A program made the translations under genes and the position numbers. From the NCBI RefSeq assembly GCF_000004195.4, contig NC_030683.2, positions 73,875,764 through 73,939,763 on the forward strand: a stretch of 64,000 nucleotides of DNA. The letters run 5' to 3'. The DNA comes from Xenopus tropicalis (lineage: Eukaryota; Chordata; Amphibia; Anura; Pipidae). Positions 33,784 through 44,035 of this stretch are shown here, one piece after another. Positions within the stretch are counted from its first letter, which is position 1. Each line of letters starts with the position of its first letter. Under the pieces are notes generated by a model. It worked only from the letters and a program-made list of their open reading frames with translations. It was not told the origin of the DNA and searched no databases.

Positions 33784-33864
33784 TTTCATGAAAATTAAGA
33801 CGTTAAAAGCTCCAGTATAGAGTTTGTAATTTTTACTCTTTTCAACTTCTTAATTTTCATGAAA
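33784..33864. repeat. 17-bp perfect inverted repeat
   Basis: TTTCATGAAAATTAAGA at 33784-33800 is exactly inverted at 33848-33864, with a 47-base spacer. Each arm also contains a TTTCATGAAA palindrome. It may be a small MITE or chance; nothing more can be shown. Confidence 0.7.
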
Positions 33865-34107
33865 AGATAACCTAAGGAGAGTATATGAAAACAAAGTTGA
33901 GATAATTGGAAATAACTGTATAGCAAAGTTACAGCAAAAAAAGTGATACTTGAGTGATAATGATTCTAAAACTTTCCAACACATACATTTTGGTTTGCAT
34001 AAAATACTTTATGGACCTATAACAATTTAAGATATATTGGTTATTGTTCTCCTGACCATAAAAAACAGAGGAAAGATTGCCAGCACTAACTTTGCCATTA
34101 ACATCAT

Positions 34108-35301
34108 TTTTTACAAAAAATGAAGTGTTAGTATCACATTTTGGCCAAAATATGTAAGCTCACATGCCACACTAAGGCTGCTCATTGTACACGAGTCCTA
34201 CACTGCCTATTAGCATTCTAAGGGGCCATAAAAACAAGTGTTATTTTTAGCATGCGTTAAAAATATTATCACTTCTTATATTTGCAGAATTAATTAAATC
34301 GATTCACAAAAAAGACACTTGTCTGAATTAAGAAGATTTTATTGTTGTTATTTATCTGGCGATGACATATTATTTTATATGCACTTAACCGTTACTTTCG
34401 GAAAATTACCATTTCCCTGAAAACTGGAGAATGCATCACTCTAGCGTGAACACATACTTGATTGTCTTCTTCAAATTCCAGAAATCCGACTGCAAACTCC
34501 ATCTTGTCACCACAAACGCTCAAGAACCGCAATGTTTTTTACTAATGCCAACTCCTAGTAGGCATTATTATTAGCACTAATTATCGCAATATTTCATGCT
34601 TTAAATGCTTCAAATATGTCTGTGAATTATGCGTTAGTATAATTATCGCAATGCAATGGACATAACGTTTTGCGATAATTGAGATCTTTGCACATGCGAT
34701 ATGAGTACTAACGCATGCAAAATTACTTTGATGAATCGTTACTTAATTGACGCATGCCTTAAGTGTTAAGGACCTTTAGTGAATCGGCCCCTAAGTGTGT
34801 AATGCAATTTAAATCAATTAAGGCCATGTTGGACTTACCCTTAACTCAGGAGCTCTAGTGAGCCAGCAGGGAGCTTTTAAGCCACAACTTAATAGCATAC
34901 ACCTGAAAGTAGTTAGACCAAGCACAAGAGTTTTCTACCAGCTGGTCAATGCCACAGAGTGGGTAAGACCAAGTGTTTTGTGTACAAATTGTAGCCAAAT
35001 ATTGTTTCTAGCTGCCATTTTGCCTTTAGAACAAGAAACTACTTACAGGTGTAGGATAATTAGCTTGGATTTAAAAGCTCCCTGCTTGCTCACTAGAACT
35101 CCTGAGTTAAGGGGAGGTGCAACAAGGCCTTACTACTAAGTCACACTGTATGCTAGGGGAATTGATTTTATTTGCACTACAGATTTAGAATGCTCATAGG
35201 CAGTGTAGGACTAACATGCAATGAGGGGCCTTGACATGGTAAGTGAGCTTACTGGACATATTTTTGCCAAAATGTGATACTAACACCTAATTTTTTGTAA
35301 A
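34108..35301. repeat. ~1.2-kb inverted repeat (left arm interrupted)
   Basis: The left arm, 34108-34221 plus 34795 to about 34960, pairs with the right arm, about 35020-35301. Examples: GTCCTACACTGCCTATTAGC against the inverse of GCTCATAGGCAGTGTAGGAC; GTGTTAGTATCACATTTTGG against the inverse of CAAAATGTGATACTAACACC; CTTAACTCAGGAGCTCTAGT against the inverse of ACTAGAACTCCTGAGTTAAG. Arms are about 85-90% similar by eye. The loop is about 60 bp. The 93-codon frame in the centre (34858-35139) is not convincing. Confidence 0.8.
34222..34791. mobile_element. Harbinger-like MITE inserted in palindrome arm
   Basis: A 570-bp segment begins GGGGCCATAAAAACAAG and ends GTGAATCGGCCCC, flanked by TAA at 34219-34221 and 34792-34794. 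The opposite arm of the surrounding palindrome keeps the uninterrupted sequence (reverse complement CATTCTAAATCTGTAGTGC), with a single TAA at the insertion point. This independently confirms both ends and a 3-bp TAA duplication, diagnostic of PIF/Harbinger. Internally AATTATCGCAAT and TTAGTACTCATATCGCATG-like words are repeated in both orientations. No transposase. Confidence 0.8.
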
Positions 35302-35310
35302 GTGTATTTT

Positions 35311-35839
35311 TAGGCTGATGCCACACATAATGTATGGCGTATATATTTTCAGCAAGCTTCTAGAAACGATAAAAAGCCATTATCTGTACACAAAAAGAAG
35401 GAGGAAGATTGCCAGAGCTCAGTTTGCCTGTAAGGCTAATGCCACACATAGCGTATGGCGTATATTTTCAGAAAGCTGAAAAACGCTAGCCGAAAATATG
35501 CGCCATACGCACCATATGCCCCCTACCTGTGCCTGCACCAGAATGAGTCACATGTAGCTGAAATATGCATAAAAACATAAGACTTTCATTCTCTCGTGTT
35601 TTTATGTGGCTATCGGCTACATGTGCCTGCACTCGAGCATATTCCATTCATACTGGTGCAGGCACAGGTAGGGGGCATATGGTGCGTATGGCGCATATTT
35701 TCAGCAAGCGTTTTTCAGCTTTCTGAAAATATACGCCATACGCTATGTGTGGCAATAGCCTTACAGGCAAACTGAGCTCTAGCAATCTTCCTCCTCCTTT
35801 TTGTGTACAGATAATGGCTTTTTATTGTTTCTAGAAGCT
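35311..35839. mobile_element. Nested fold-back MITE, ~485-bp palindrome
   Basis: Outer arms 35355-35431 and 35763-35839 (AGCTTCTAGAAACGATAAAA against its inverse) continue inward without a break into the inner element 35432-35762, with ends AAGGCTAATGCCACACATAGC and GCTATGTGTGGCAATAGCCTT. The inner arms carry ACATGTAGC and TGCCTGCAC motifs shared with 11718-11959. A further truncated copy of the TAGGCTGATGCCACACATAA tip lies just to the left at 35311-35354. No coding potential. Confidence 0.85.
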
Positions 35840-35881
35840 GGTCACCTCCAGAATGGCAGTTTGTATTGTCTTTAATCTTTA

Positions 35882-37096
35882 AAGTGATCTACTTGGACTT
35901 TGCTAAAGCGTTTGATACTGTACCTCACAGAAGGTTAATGATCAAATTGAGGAATATTGGCCTTGAACATAATATTTGTAATTGGATAGAGAACTGGCTG
36001 AAGGATAGATTACAAAGAGTGGTGGTAAATGGAACATTTTCTAATTGGACCAGTGTGGTTAGTGGAGTACCGCAGGGGTCAGTCCTTGGTCCTTTGCTTT
36101 TAAACTTGTTTATTAATGACCTGGAGGTGGGCATAGAGAGTACTGTTTCTATTTTTGCTGATGACACTAAATTGTGCAAAACTATAAGTTCCATGCAGGA
36201 TGCTGCCGCTTTGCAGAGTGATTTGACAAAATTGGAAAACTGGGCAGCAAACTGGAAAATGAGGTTCAATGTTGATAAGTGCAAAGTTATGCATTTTGGT
36301 AGAAATAATATAAACACAAACTATCTACTGAATGGTAGTGTGTTGGGGGTATCCTTAATGGAGAAGGATCCAGGGGTTTTTGTAGATAACAAGTTGTCTA
36401 ATTCCAGGCAGTGTCATTCTGTGGCTACTAAAGCAAATAAAGTGCTGTCTTGTATAAAAAAAAGGCATTGACTCAAGGGATGAGAACATAATTTTGCCTC
36501 TTTATAGGTCCCTGGTAAGGCCTCACCTTGAGTATGCAGTGCAGTTTCAGGCTCCGTCCTTAAGAAGGATATTAATGAGCTGGAGAGAGTGCAGAGACGT
36601 GCAACTAAACTGGTAAAGGGGATGGAAGATTTAAGCTATGAGGTTAGACTGTCGAGGTTGGGGTTGTTTTCTCTGGAAAAGAGGCGCTTGTGGGACATGA
36701 TTACTCTGTACAAGTACATTAGAGGGGACTACAGGCAGATAGGGGATGTTCTTTTTCCCATAAAAACAATAAACGCACCAGAGGCCACCCCTTTAGATTA
36801 GAGGAACGGAGCTTCCATTTAAAGCAGCGTAGGTGGTTTTTCACAGTGAGGGCAGTGAGGAATGCCCTTCCTAGTGATGTGGTAATGGCAGATTCTATTA
36901 ATGCCTTTAAGAGGGGCCTGGATGAGTTCTTGAACAAGCATAGTATCCAAGGCTATTGTGATACCAATACCTTATGTATGTGAGTGTATAGGTTGGTAAG
37001 TATAAGTTGTGTGTGCTGGGTTTACTTGAAAGGGTTGAACTTGATGGACTCTGGTCTTTTTCAACCCTATGTAACTATGTAACTAACTATGTAAAG
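35882..37096 (+). mobile_element. CR1/L2-clade LINE, 5'-truncated copy 2
   Basis: This is a plus-strand copy of the element at 19071-20479, starting at GTGATCTACTTGGACTTTGC within the RT domain and ending in CAACCCTATGTAACTATGTAAC plus a decayed tail. The 5' truncation point lies about 42 bp from the right end of the big palindrome. By eye the two copies are roughly 95% identical, so they belong to one subfamily, but this copy has several indels. Confidence 0.9.
35884..36975 (+). pseudogene. LINE reverse transcriptase fragment, frameshifted
   Basis: The first part is open to 36471 and encodes YLDFAKAFD, GVPQGSVLGPLL and FADD boxes as in the copy at 19229-20479. At about 36457-36466 a run of eight A and two G replaces six A and three G, giving a +1 frameshift. 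A one-base loss near 36553 restores frame, so reading resumes with the RRATKLVKGMEDL region. A 3-base loss near 36690 and another 1-base loss near 36755 follow. The coding part ends near 36975. The N-terminal domains are absent. It cannot make a functional enzyme. Confidence 0.85.
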
Positions 37097-37119
37097 TAGT
37101 TACATTATAATGTACTGTT

Positions 37120-37350
37120 GCCCTGCACTGTTAAAAGTTGTGAAACACTATGGTTATAAGCTGCTGTGTAGCCATGGGAGGAGCCATTACATCTGGAAAA
37201 AAGGAGAAAAGACACAGGTTACATAGTAGCTAATCAATAAGCTCTTTAGAATACAATGGTATTTTACAGAGCATACTATTATCTGTTATGTAACCTGTAC
37301 CTTTGAGCCCATGTGATTAGCTGCCTCCATGGCTACACAGCAGTTTAGAT
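37120..37350. mobile_element. Fold-back MITE
   Basis: CTGCTGTGTAGCCATGG at 37161-37177 is perfectly inverted at 37327-37343. Inside, ACACAGGTTACATAG (about 37212) faces CTGTTATGTAACCTGTAC (about 37282), so the whole is a nested palindrome with a loop near 37250. The element type is familiar from Xenopus genomes. Outer ends and the duplication are not resolved. Confidence 0.7.
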
Positions 37351-37379
37351 CTACTTGTAGCCAATTCGGTCATCCTGAC

Positions 37380-38191
37380 TCAGCACTTGAGTAGATTTAT
37401 AGACTTATACTGAGGCAATGTTTGACACATTTTGCCCACAAATTGCTCTAAATGACACTGAAGCACCCCATTAGGTACAATATATAAAATACATATACAT
37501 TTCTGTAATTTCTGCAAACTGTGCTTACTCTAAGCAGTGCATTTGCTACAGACAGCTAATGAAGTATTCATTCTAACAATCTTTCTACTGCAATACCCTA
37601 AACATTTTAAAATAGCAGATTTGTCTTGGTTTATTGCTAACATTTAAATGCTCTCTGAAATCAAGCATTGAAAACACAGTGGTAACAGATATGTGCATAT
37701 CAATTATTTACATATCTGCCAAATTTCTAAAACTGGACATACACAGGTAGACCTACTTGTTTGGCAAGGTCACCAAATGAGACAACCTTTTCCCATTTTG
37801 GTCTCTTATGTGCCAAGCCAGTTGGGCTAATGTGATAGTGTGGCCCCTGGATCAGTTTCTGAATCATATAGCAGAAGAGTATTGCACCAAGGCTTCAATG
37901 TGGTCCTTTTCTAACCTGCCTTATAGATATCAGGTCTATTTTCAGCCAGATATCAGTTGGACAGGCTATCAGCATGGCCTTCTACTCTATTAATAAGCTA
38001 CTGATGAAAGCGGCCAAATCATCAGCTTTTATTGGCTCGTCTATGGCCCATTAAACCCATACCAGGATTAAGCAGGTAGAGTAATTGAAAATTGTGTAAA
38101 CACCCATTTGTTGTACAACAGTAACTCCACGGCTGTTTTAGTGTAATATTATGTTATCTGCATTGAGTAGGATAAACATACCTAGCACTAA
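37380..38191. other. No recognised feature
   Basis: Unremarkable sequence without exon or repeat recognised. Confidence 0.4.
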
Positions 38192-38326
38192 CGAACTGAT
38201 TTATTAATGTTTATTATTGTTTAGGTTGGGGCAATAAAAAGTAAGTAAATTCGGGGTTGATCTTGCACCAATTGCTTTTTTTTCCTTACCCCAAATCCAA
38301 GGTACAAACATTAATAAATCAGCTCC
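38192..38326. mobile_element. Small Harbinger-like MITE
   Basis: A 135-bp element with CTGATTTATTAATGTTT at the left and the inverse AAACATTAATAAATCAG at the right, flanked by TAA on both sides (38189-38191 and 38327-38329). Inverted ends and a 3-bp TAA duplication fit PIF/Harbinger. Confidence 0.7.
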
Positions 38327-39292
38327 TAATTAGTTCTTAGAACTTCATAAAATAAAATTGTAATATTTAAAAAGTAAATGTTGTAAATGTTGTAAATAAT
38401 CGTAACTCTATTAGTATAACATTTTTATTAATATTAGGTTTGCCAAAATTATGGGCAAAATAACAGTCTTTAATATGTTATGCTTCTTCCTTATTAAAAC
38501 ATTGGCATTAAGTGTCCCTTTTGCTTTCCAGGCCAGTGTAATAGTGGTTAGGTGGTAGTTTTCCCTGTTTGTAGAACTGTTGCTCTTGCAGGTTCCTTTT
38601 TTAGTTCAGGTTTTAATTCAGGCCTAAAATTCTAGAATGACAGATTTATGCATCCATCTCTGGATTTGCATGACTGATGTGTTATCAAGTATTAACAATG
38701 TCTTTATGTAAAAAAAAAAAAAAGTGGCTGTAATGCATTCTATGCTTCATTCTGCTTATCCATTTATGTAAAAATGCTACCAGAGACATTAGATTAAGCT
38801 CTTACGAAATACCATCTCTCAAACCATGCACAAGCTCAATTGCCCCTGACAGTCATGTTTGTTGGGTACACTCAGTTCCCAGGGCTAACATCCAGTTTCT
38901 TTCCACACTGAAGGCTGGATTGTTGCAACACCAAACAATCACTGCTGTGAATTCTATAATGAAGCTCTACTTCAACCACATAATGATAACCTTTGCTGAC
39001 AAGTCAGCCATCCTTTGCAATAATCAGCCGATTTTGGTGCTAATAACAACCGACAAGTCTTTGCTGATTGCGTTTTTAAAAACAATTAGACAATCTAATG
39101 CAATGGCATCTGTGTAAGAACAAATTAACAACCTGCACTCTCACCTCATTTGGTAAGCTTATATGAGACTGAAAATATATCTTTGACCCACTTGCTCAAG
39201 TACACAAACAAAAGTGTTTTAGCTTAATGGGATAAAACTTAGGAATCAACTTCTGATTGATTCCCCTGCACAAAAACACAATTACAGGTATG
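38327..39292. other. Unique DNA with candidate conserved block
   Basis: No transposon is recognised. 38810-39115 is a balanced-composition block dense in ATTA/TAAT cores and with CAATAATCAGCCGATTTTGG and AACAATTAGACAATCTAATG. It has no long frame and no internal repeat. This texture resembles developmental conserved non-coding elements, but no alignment was possible. Confidence 0.3.
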
Positions 39293-39583
39293 GGACCCCT
39301 TATCCGGAAACCCATTATCTGAATTACAGGAAGGCCATTTCACATAGACTCCATTATAAGCAATTCTCATTTTTAAAAATGATTTCCTTTTTCCCCATAA
39401 TAATAAAAAAGAACATTGTACTTGATGCCAACTAAGATATAATTAATCCTTATTGGAGGCAAAACAATCCTATTGGGTTTATTCAATATTTAAATTATTT
39501 TTAGCAGACTTAAGTTATGGTGATCCAAATTACGGAAAGACCACAGGTCCCCAGCATTCTGGATAATAGGTCCCATACCTGTA
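39293..39583 (+). mobile_element. TACAGGTATGGG-family MITE, complete
   Basis: TACAGGTATGGGACC at 39293-39307 is perfectly inverted at 39569-39583 (GGTCCCATACCTGTA), a 15-bp terminal inverted repeat on a 291-bp element. The interior has CCTTATTGGAGGCAAAACAATCC in the opposite sense to the internal block of the other copies, showing that this copy lies in reverse relative to 24423-24766. No coding frame. Confidence 0.85.
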
Positions 39584-39589
39584 CTCAGT

Positions 39590-40755
39590 TTTGGAAATGA
39601 AAATCACCTCAAATTCACAAAGATAAAAGTATTTTAGGTGTGTGTAAATGTTAACACATTATATCAATTTATGATTTATCTATTCCATTTCAAAAGACAT
39701 GACTTGATGGTAATTATTGTGAGTGATAACAAATCTATTTCAGTGGTCTAATAATGCTTAAGTCATTTTAAGGACTGTAGTTAGAGTTTCAAATCTTTAT
39801 GTGGCCCGAAAGAGCACATTTTGTGGGAAATGTGAGAATTACCAGTAAAGAATACCAATACAAAAATTCAGCGTTTAAACGTAATATTCAAAATGAATCA
39901 AAGTCAAATCATTTGCAGCCTCATTAATCTTTTCCTCTGTGCAGAAGTCCAAACCAAATAAAAATGGTGTAGTGAAACTATAAGGAAACACACAAAAGTA
40001 ATATATATAGGGGCCCATTTATCAAATAACTCACCAGATGTAAATGAACATTGTAGCATATAAAACACCAAAAGCTTATATGCGTCCCCTATCTCACATC
40101 AGATGCCTAATAAACACAGGGAATGGATCTAAGGCTCCAAACACACAGCCAAACTTCCAAACATAATAAGCAAATCTAAATATGGCTTTTCACTGCATTT
40201 CACGTGGAATTCGGCATGCTTCTTCAGGAACTAAAAGTTTAGTTTCCACCCAGCAGCCAATCAGCAGAACAATGGGAATTTAATAAGATAACAGCTCACT
40301 GACACCTCTACTGAAGGATTCAGCTGAAGTGACAGCACCTAAATGTTTCTATGATGCTGCCCCTGCTCTATTTTGGGCTAAGATCACTGCTGGTGGAGAA
40401 ACCCTAATTTATTTTAGTAAGTGGGTAAAGTGTCAAAACTGCCCATACTGCTTCCCATTAATTTGGGCTAATGGCTTATTGGGAAAATTTGTTGCCCACT
40501 GGAAATTTACCAACAAACCTCCTAAAAATATCTTTGGAGGGAAGCACAAATTTCCCAAGTGCAACAAATCTTGTAGTGTGCCAGAACCCTTAAGGGTGAT
40601 TGCAGACCAGAAGATCTGTCGCCATCAATAAATCTGTGCTTCTGCAAGGCAACAAATCTAGCAATGTCTTCTCCTTGACTAACTTTTGGATTACCGCTTG
40701 TAAAACATTCTACATGCTGGGATCAAGTTTAATCTTTGTGTTTTAAATCTTTTAA
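39590..40755. other. No gene recognised; minor relics
   Basis: GGGGCCCATTTATCAAATAAC at 40010 looks like a lone Harbinger-like tip with no partner. 40190-40240 holds a CACGTGGAATTC...CTTCAGGAAC motif possibly related to Penelope-like termini. The 100-codon frame at 40329-40631 has no recognised domain. Confidence 0.35.
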
Positions 40756-40759
40756 AATG

Positions 40760-40999
40760 AACATACAAAAAGAAAAAGGGATTGATCAATGCACATTCCC
40801 TGGTCCCGTTTCATAAGTAAATTGTCTGTTAGTTTCATTTTTTGGTGGCTTACCAATCTTATGATCATAATTTTGTAACTAAAAACCCCTGTTTGTCAAT
40901 ATACTGTATGCACTAGCATGAAACTAACAGACAATTTACTTATGAAACAGGGGACCAGGGAATGTGCATTGATCAATCCCCTTTTTCTTTTTGTATGTT
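40760..40999. repeat. Long hairpin, ~80-bp arms
   Basis: 40760-40838 and 40918-40999 are near-perfect inverted copies: ATTGATCAATGCACATTCCC and AGTTTCAT at one side, ATGAAACT and GGGAATGTGCATTGATCAAT at the other. I see only about 2-3 differences (AAAGGGATT against CAATCCCCTTTTT, and GTCCCGTTTCAT against ATGAAACAGGGGACC). The loop is 79 bp. High arm identity implies recent origin. It is either a fold-back transposon or an inverted duplication. Confidence 0.85.
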
Positions 41000-41124
41000 T
41001 GTAATTAATTTGGCCAGATCAGTTGCACTTCCATTGTATTTGTATACTTTATTTAGCCTTGGAGTGCTCCCACAACCTTTTTGTCTTTTAAAATGAAGTC
41101 AGAAATCTTTGAATGATCCTATGC

Positions 41125-41448
41125 CCCACCTACTGGTAGATATGTGAATAGCCAACAAGTAGAAGAACTAGGAGAAAAATCCAAGTCATGACAAAACTCC
41201 TCCAGATAACAATGAGTAGGAGAAACAATACTTATCTAAAAGCAGTTCCATTGTGCAGGGCTGGCTCTTTCTGAAAGCTCAGAATCAGGCATAATGACCT
41301 AAGATGGTTGCCAAGACACCAATATTAAAGATACAAAAAATACACCAATGTAAAAAAAAAAAATTTTAATTTTAGGTAGGATGAACTGTAAACAGTGTAA
41401 TTTAATGATAAAACCTACACCATAAAAATAATGACAGAAACCATTTAA
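41125..41448 (+). mobile_element. TTAA MITE family A, truncated copy
   Basis: TCCAAGTCATGACAAAACTCC, AGTAGGAGAAACAATAC, CTGAAAGCTCAGAATCAGGC and the end ATGACAGAAACCATTTAA are co-linear with the right half of 4354-4957. The left half is missing. The right TTAA is at 41445-41448. Confidence 0.75.
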
Positions 41449-42445
41449 GGTTAATCTTGTACTTGAAAAGCCAGCTTGCAGAGCACTTTTTGCCAAGGGT
41501 CTAGTTGTGCTCTGCCTCTCATACCAGAGGCCAATCCAGTCCTTACAATTTTCATAAAAAAAAGAAACAGTCCCAATCAGGAGTTCTGCCTAAGTGTAAA
41601 TACTATAGATAGCATTATATTTGATTGTAACAGGCAGCCTAGTCCCAGCATACGGTATATAGCAACACCATTTATTTTATTCCCCTGCTTGTAACTACTC
41701 AAAAGAGTAAAACTAAACTTCAAGCTGCAATCATCTATGGATGCCTCTATGGCACAATGCCAAAAGTGTATGAATGTTTTACAAAGAATCAGTGACATAA
41801 TATACAGAGCCCAAAAGGAATTCCAAATGAGACAATCAATGTAGTATTCCAAACAAACCAATAAAAGCATATCTTACTCACACATTGCTTAGCAGCCTAC
41901 CATGTGTTTTATGTACTTGGTACACTTCCTCAAATGCTCAAACCTTACTCCCTACTACCTTCTAACAACCTATACACAGAGTCCATATTATTAATATACA
42001 TTGTTTCAGGGCTCTGTTTCGTTCCCTACTGCCATCTAGAGGTTTAGAAAAAATTTAATAAAATAGATACCGTAGTTAATTGAAAAGTTGTTTAAATCAA
42101 CAAAAGTTCCAGATAAATGTTAAAACTATTCCGAATGATAAAAAACATGGTAAAAAAGGATAAATAAAATATAAACAATAAAACCATAAAAAAATGGGCT
42201 GTAGTTATTCTAAGAAACATTTCAGTTCAACATCTATATTAAGTCCTCCCGGTTGGAAGGTTTTTATTTCATGAATGTTGTCACCCTCTCACTTACCATT
42301 CCCGCATCTCTATTACAGTATGAGAAAACAACTGGACCCCTTAACCAACAAGTATATTTTGGCTTGCATTCTGTAAAACTATATAAAACTATAACTATAT
42401 AAGAAATGGTCATCCCTTCTTGGCTTTCTTATATACTAGTTAAGG
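41449..42445. other. No recognised feature
   Basis: AT-rich DNA. Overlapping frames (41476-41694 plus, 41577-41870 minus) have no domain. CTGCCATCTAGAGGTTTAG near 42030 recalls interspersed repeats, but I cannot assign it. Confidence 0.35.
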
Positions 42446-42754
42446 CAGTGATCCCCAGCCAGTGGCTCGTGAGTAACATTTTGCTAACCAACCCCTTTGA
42501 TGTTTCTTCCAGTGGCCTCAAAGTTTGTGCCTTTTTTTGAATTTCTGACTTGGAAGCAAGTTTTGGCGGTATGAATACCATGTGTACTGCTAAACAGAGC
42601 CTCTAGTAGACTGAAAATCAACATTGGGCTACTAATTAACCAATCTGAGTGCATATTGGTCACCTACTAGGAAAGTTTTGCTTGTGCTTGTATTGCTCCC
42701 CAGCTTTTTTTCATTGAAATGTTGCTCAATGTTAAACAAAGTTGGGCATCTCTG
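42446..42754 (+). mobile_element. hAT MITE with perfect 8-bp TSD
   Basis: A 309-bp element begins CAGTGATCCCCAGCCAGTGG and ends GTTGGGCATCTCTG. AGTTAAGG occurs immediately before (42438-42445) and after (42755-42762), a perfect 8-bp duplication. CAG...CTG ends plus 8 bp define the hAT superfamily. The type, with AGTGGCTCGTGAGTAAC subterminal text and a TGCTCCCCAGC block, is familiar from Xenopus. It has no transposase. Confidence 0.9.
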
Positions 42755-43640
42755 AGTTAAGGTCTGGGCCCTATAACGATATCTAGATCTGCATCTATTT
42801 TTAAAACATGCCAGTGTGCACTACAAAAATTGCTCCAGTTCCAATGTTCCACTGAATGATGAAACACACATCCCCTGCTCTATTCCTTACCCTTGCCCCA
42901 CATAACAAATTGTCTCTGTCCTGGGAGTCTAGTCTATCCTCGTTTTAATATCCTGAATGATATCCTCGTTGGAGCCCTTCAAATTTGCCTATAATTTACC
43001 TAATTTACCCTTAATTCACATGTTCTTTTGTTCACAAGTCCTATTACATATACTATGCATATATGAGTTTTCAAGCTAAGGGTTACAAACACATGACATT
43101 AGAGACATTATCATTATTTTAGAATTCCATTTGCTAAGAGAAATACAGTTCTATGGAAAAATATCAGTGTTTAGTCAGTTTTTAGATTGCATTTAATGGG
43201 AGGCAGATGGAAATGCTCAGCAATTGAGCAAAATAAGCTAATCTTCGGTTGAAAACAATCAGCAATGGAACTGAGCAATACAGTCCTTATTATATTAACC
43301 AGAAAGATGTCATGCCTCAAACACTCACTCCACCCCTTCAAAACAGCTGGAATGACATCTGTGGAAGTATATAAAAAAACACTAGGACTTAACAGAGAGT
43401 GTGAATCATTGAATGAGAAGCAAAGCGGTAGTGGAAATCATTACAGTACTGTTCCTGTGAAGATACAGTCAAGGTCATATTACAAAAATTTTGTTTCGAA
43501 TTATTTGTATTTCTCCAGTTTTGCAAAATTAGATTTGTGCATTAGGCTACTATAAAAATACCCTCCCCAGTCTGGCCAGTCTGTACAATGTGTTAAAAAT
43601 AAACACATTATAAAAGTATTGTTGTCCCTCATATCATACC
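42755..43640. other. No recognised feature
   Basis: Unique-looking DNA with a 96-codon frame (43265-43555) that shows no domain. Nothing else is recognised. Confidence 0.4.
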
Positions 43641-43748
43641 CACATATATATGTGTATGTATATATATACACACTATATACTGTGTATGTATAAATAAATA
43701 AATATATATATATATATATATACATACATACATAAATATGTATGCATA
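43641..43748. repeat. TA/TG/AAAT microsatellite 1
   Basis: TGTGTATGTATAAATAAATA followed by (TA)n and (CATA)n. Nearly the same composite recurs at 43950-44035. Confidence 0.9.
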
Positions 43749-43803
43749 AAAGATTTCTGTGCATATTGAAAACATTATTCATTATTATTCATTATTCATA
43801 TAA

Positions 43804-43892
43804 ACCAACATTTCAGTCTGCACTGTCACCTTTATCATTAAACCTTGATAAAGAACCCAAAGAGGACTGATACATTTGTTTAAGTGCACTGA
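43804..43892. repeat. Head-to-head Penelope-like terminal motifs
   Basis: The left half in reverse complement reads AATGATAAAGGTGACAGTGC then CTGAAATGTTGG. The right half reads CCTTGATAAAGAACCC then CTGATACATTTGTT. Both are diverged versions of a TGATGAAG-stem-GAAACGTTG motif, arranged head to head as in 22857-23062. Confidence 0.45.
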
Positions 43893-43949
43893 ATACAGAT
43901 GTCAATATGCATGAAATTCTCCTGTATGCTGGTCTTTTTTATCTTTAAT

Positions 43950-44035
43950 ACATGTATATATAAATATATATAGTATATATATTGTGTGTGTAAATAAATA
44001 AATAAATATATATATATATATATATACATATATGT
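43950..44035. repeat. TA/TG/AAAT microsatellite 2
   Basis: TGTGTGTGTAAATAAATAAATA followed by (TA)n and ACATATATG, the same order as 43680-43735. Confidence 0.9.

Larger units (their letters stand above)
30246..34107. other. Mostly unique DNA, no gene recognised
   Basis: No exon or complete repeat is recognised over most of this interval. Two sub-blocks read like unique, non-repetitive DNA rich in homeodomain-type ATTA cores: 30540-30700 and 33290-33560. These are discussed as candidate conserved elements. Short frames (64-77 codons) look fortuitous. Confidence 0.4.

Noticed and set aside
33784..33864. 17-bp inverted repeat as a possible terminator or pre-miRNA
   Set aside because: The 47-base loop and AT-rich arms give no credible pre-miRNA fold, and no transcript context is visible.
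40010..40030. GGGGCCCATTTATCAAATAAC as a complete Harbinger-like MITE
   Set aside because: Only one tip is visible and no inverted partner or 3-bp duplication was found.
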